Source: Thalassospira lucentensis | Lineage (GTDB): Bacteria; Pseudomonadota; Alphaproteobacteria; Rhodospirillales; Thalassospiraceae | Length of the DNA: 64,000 nt | Assembly (NCBI RefSeq): GCF_011806425.1 | Contig: NZ_JAATOV010000005.1 | Location: forward strand, 186,001-250,000 | Direction: 5' to 3' | The notes under the pieces: generated by a model | Database searches by the model: none | What the model saw: only the letters and a program-made list of their open reading frames with translations | What the model was told of the DNA's origin: nothing | Translations under genes and position numbers: made by a program | Part shown: piece after piece, positions 63,949 to 64,000 of the stretch | Layout of the letters: each line of letters begins with the position of its first letter | Position numbering within the stretch: position 1 is the first letter of the stretch

Positions 63949-64000
63949 ATGAAGAAAATTGCCTTTGCAGCAGTGCTGATGGCGTCTGTTGGTTTTGCCG
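63949..64000 (+). CDS. Start of a secreted-protein gene, cut by the window end
   Basis: GGAGGA precedes the ATG at 63949 by 9 bp. The visible MKKIAFAAVLMASVGFA is a typical signal peptide. What follows lies outside the window, so the product is unknown; a periplasmic binding protein is one possibility. Confidence 0.7.
   Translation, partial: MKKIAFAAVLMASVGFA

Overview
The window looks like chromosomal DNA of an alphaproteobacterium, most likely Rhodospirillales close to Thalassospira. This rests on moderate GC content, the recognised protein families (PhaZ-type depolymerase, an Entner-Doudoroff operon, DUF1127 and RSP_7527-like micro-proteins, and a prkA-yeaH-spoVR operon) and general resemblance. 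The genus is an inference. No tRNA, rRNA, insertion sequence, prophage or CRISPR array was seen. About 60 genes were found; several are shorter than 60 residues.

Layout. 0.2-5.8 kb holds guaB, an RsmB-like methyltransferase, a small membrane-anchored protein and guaA, most closed by clear terminators. 5.8-11 kb holds a short-chain dehydrogenase with a tiny lipoprotein gene behind it, a MAPEG protein, a large FAD/GcvT demethylase-like oxidase and a DUF2975/HTH pair. 11.2-14.3 kb is a metal-resistance unit: an SmtB-like ArsR sensor and a Zn/Cd P-type ATPase with a palindromic operator. 14.6-18.8 kb is an amino-acid-type ABC transporter with RidA and an IclR regulator. 18.9-24.7 kb is an iron region: a Fur-box-controlled operon (imelysin, di-haem oxidoreductase, second imelysin, DUF1513) followed on the same strand by a candidate small RNA with its own near-identical Fur box. 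24.8-28.5 kb carries cytochrome b561, cytochrome c', a succinate-semialdehyde dehydrogenase and a 53-residue protein whose terminator loop is anti-Shine-Dalgarno-like.

28.7-36.7 kb holds an alpha/beta hydrolase, an SDR, a KefF/KefC-type pair, a small protein with a possible CNF/CheD-like Cys-His signature, PHA depolymerase and a gene-poor stretch with a 43-residue membrane protein. 36.8-42.5 kb is zwf-pgl-edd-glk-eda, a complete route from glucose to pyruvate and glyceraldehyde-3-phosphate. Convergent to it (42.6-46.4 kb) is a three-subunit membrane sugar/gluconate dehydrogenase. 46.9-49.7 kb contains two copies of a divergent DUF1127/LysR module. 49.7-52.5 kb is a Zur-box-controlled znuA-DUF1007-NicO operon with very His-rich loops. 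52.8-54.8 kb has two convergent paralogous periplasmic-binding-like proteins. 55.1-60.2 kb is prkA-yeaH-spoVR. 60.8-64 kb has a rhodanese, a TetR/RidA pair with three operator copies, an HTH-cupin regulator with a perfect palindrome, a GNAT and the start of a secreted-protein gene.

The strongest candidate for something undescribed is the Fur-box-controlled small RNA at about 18.92-19.07 kb. Metal homeostasis recurs: separate sites resembling Fur, Zur and SmtB/ArsR operators lie in one 64-kb window.
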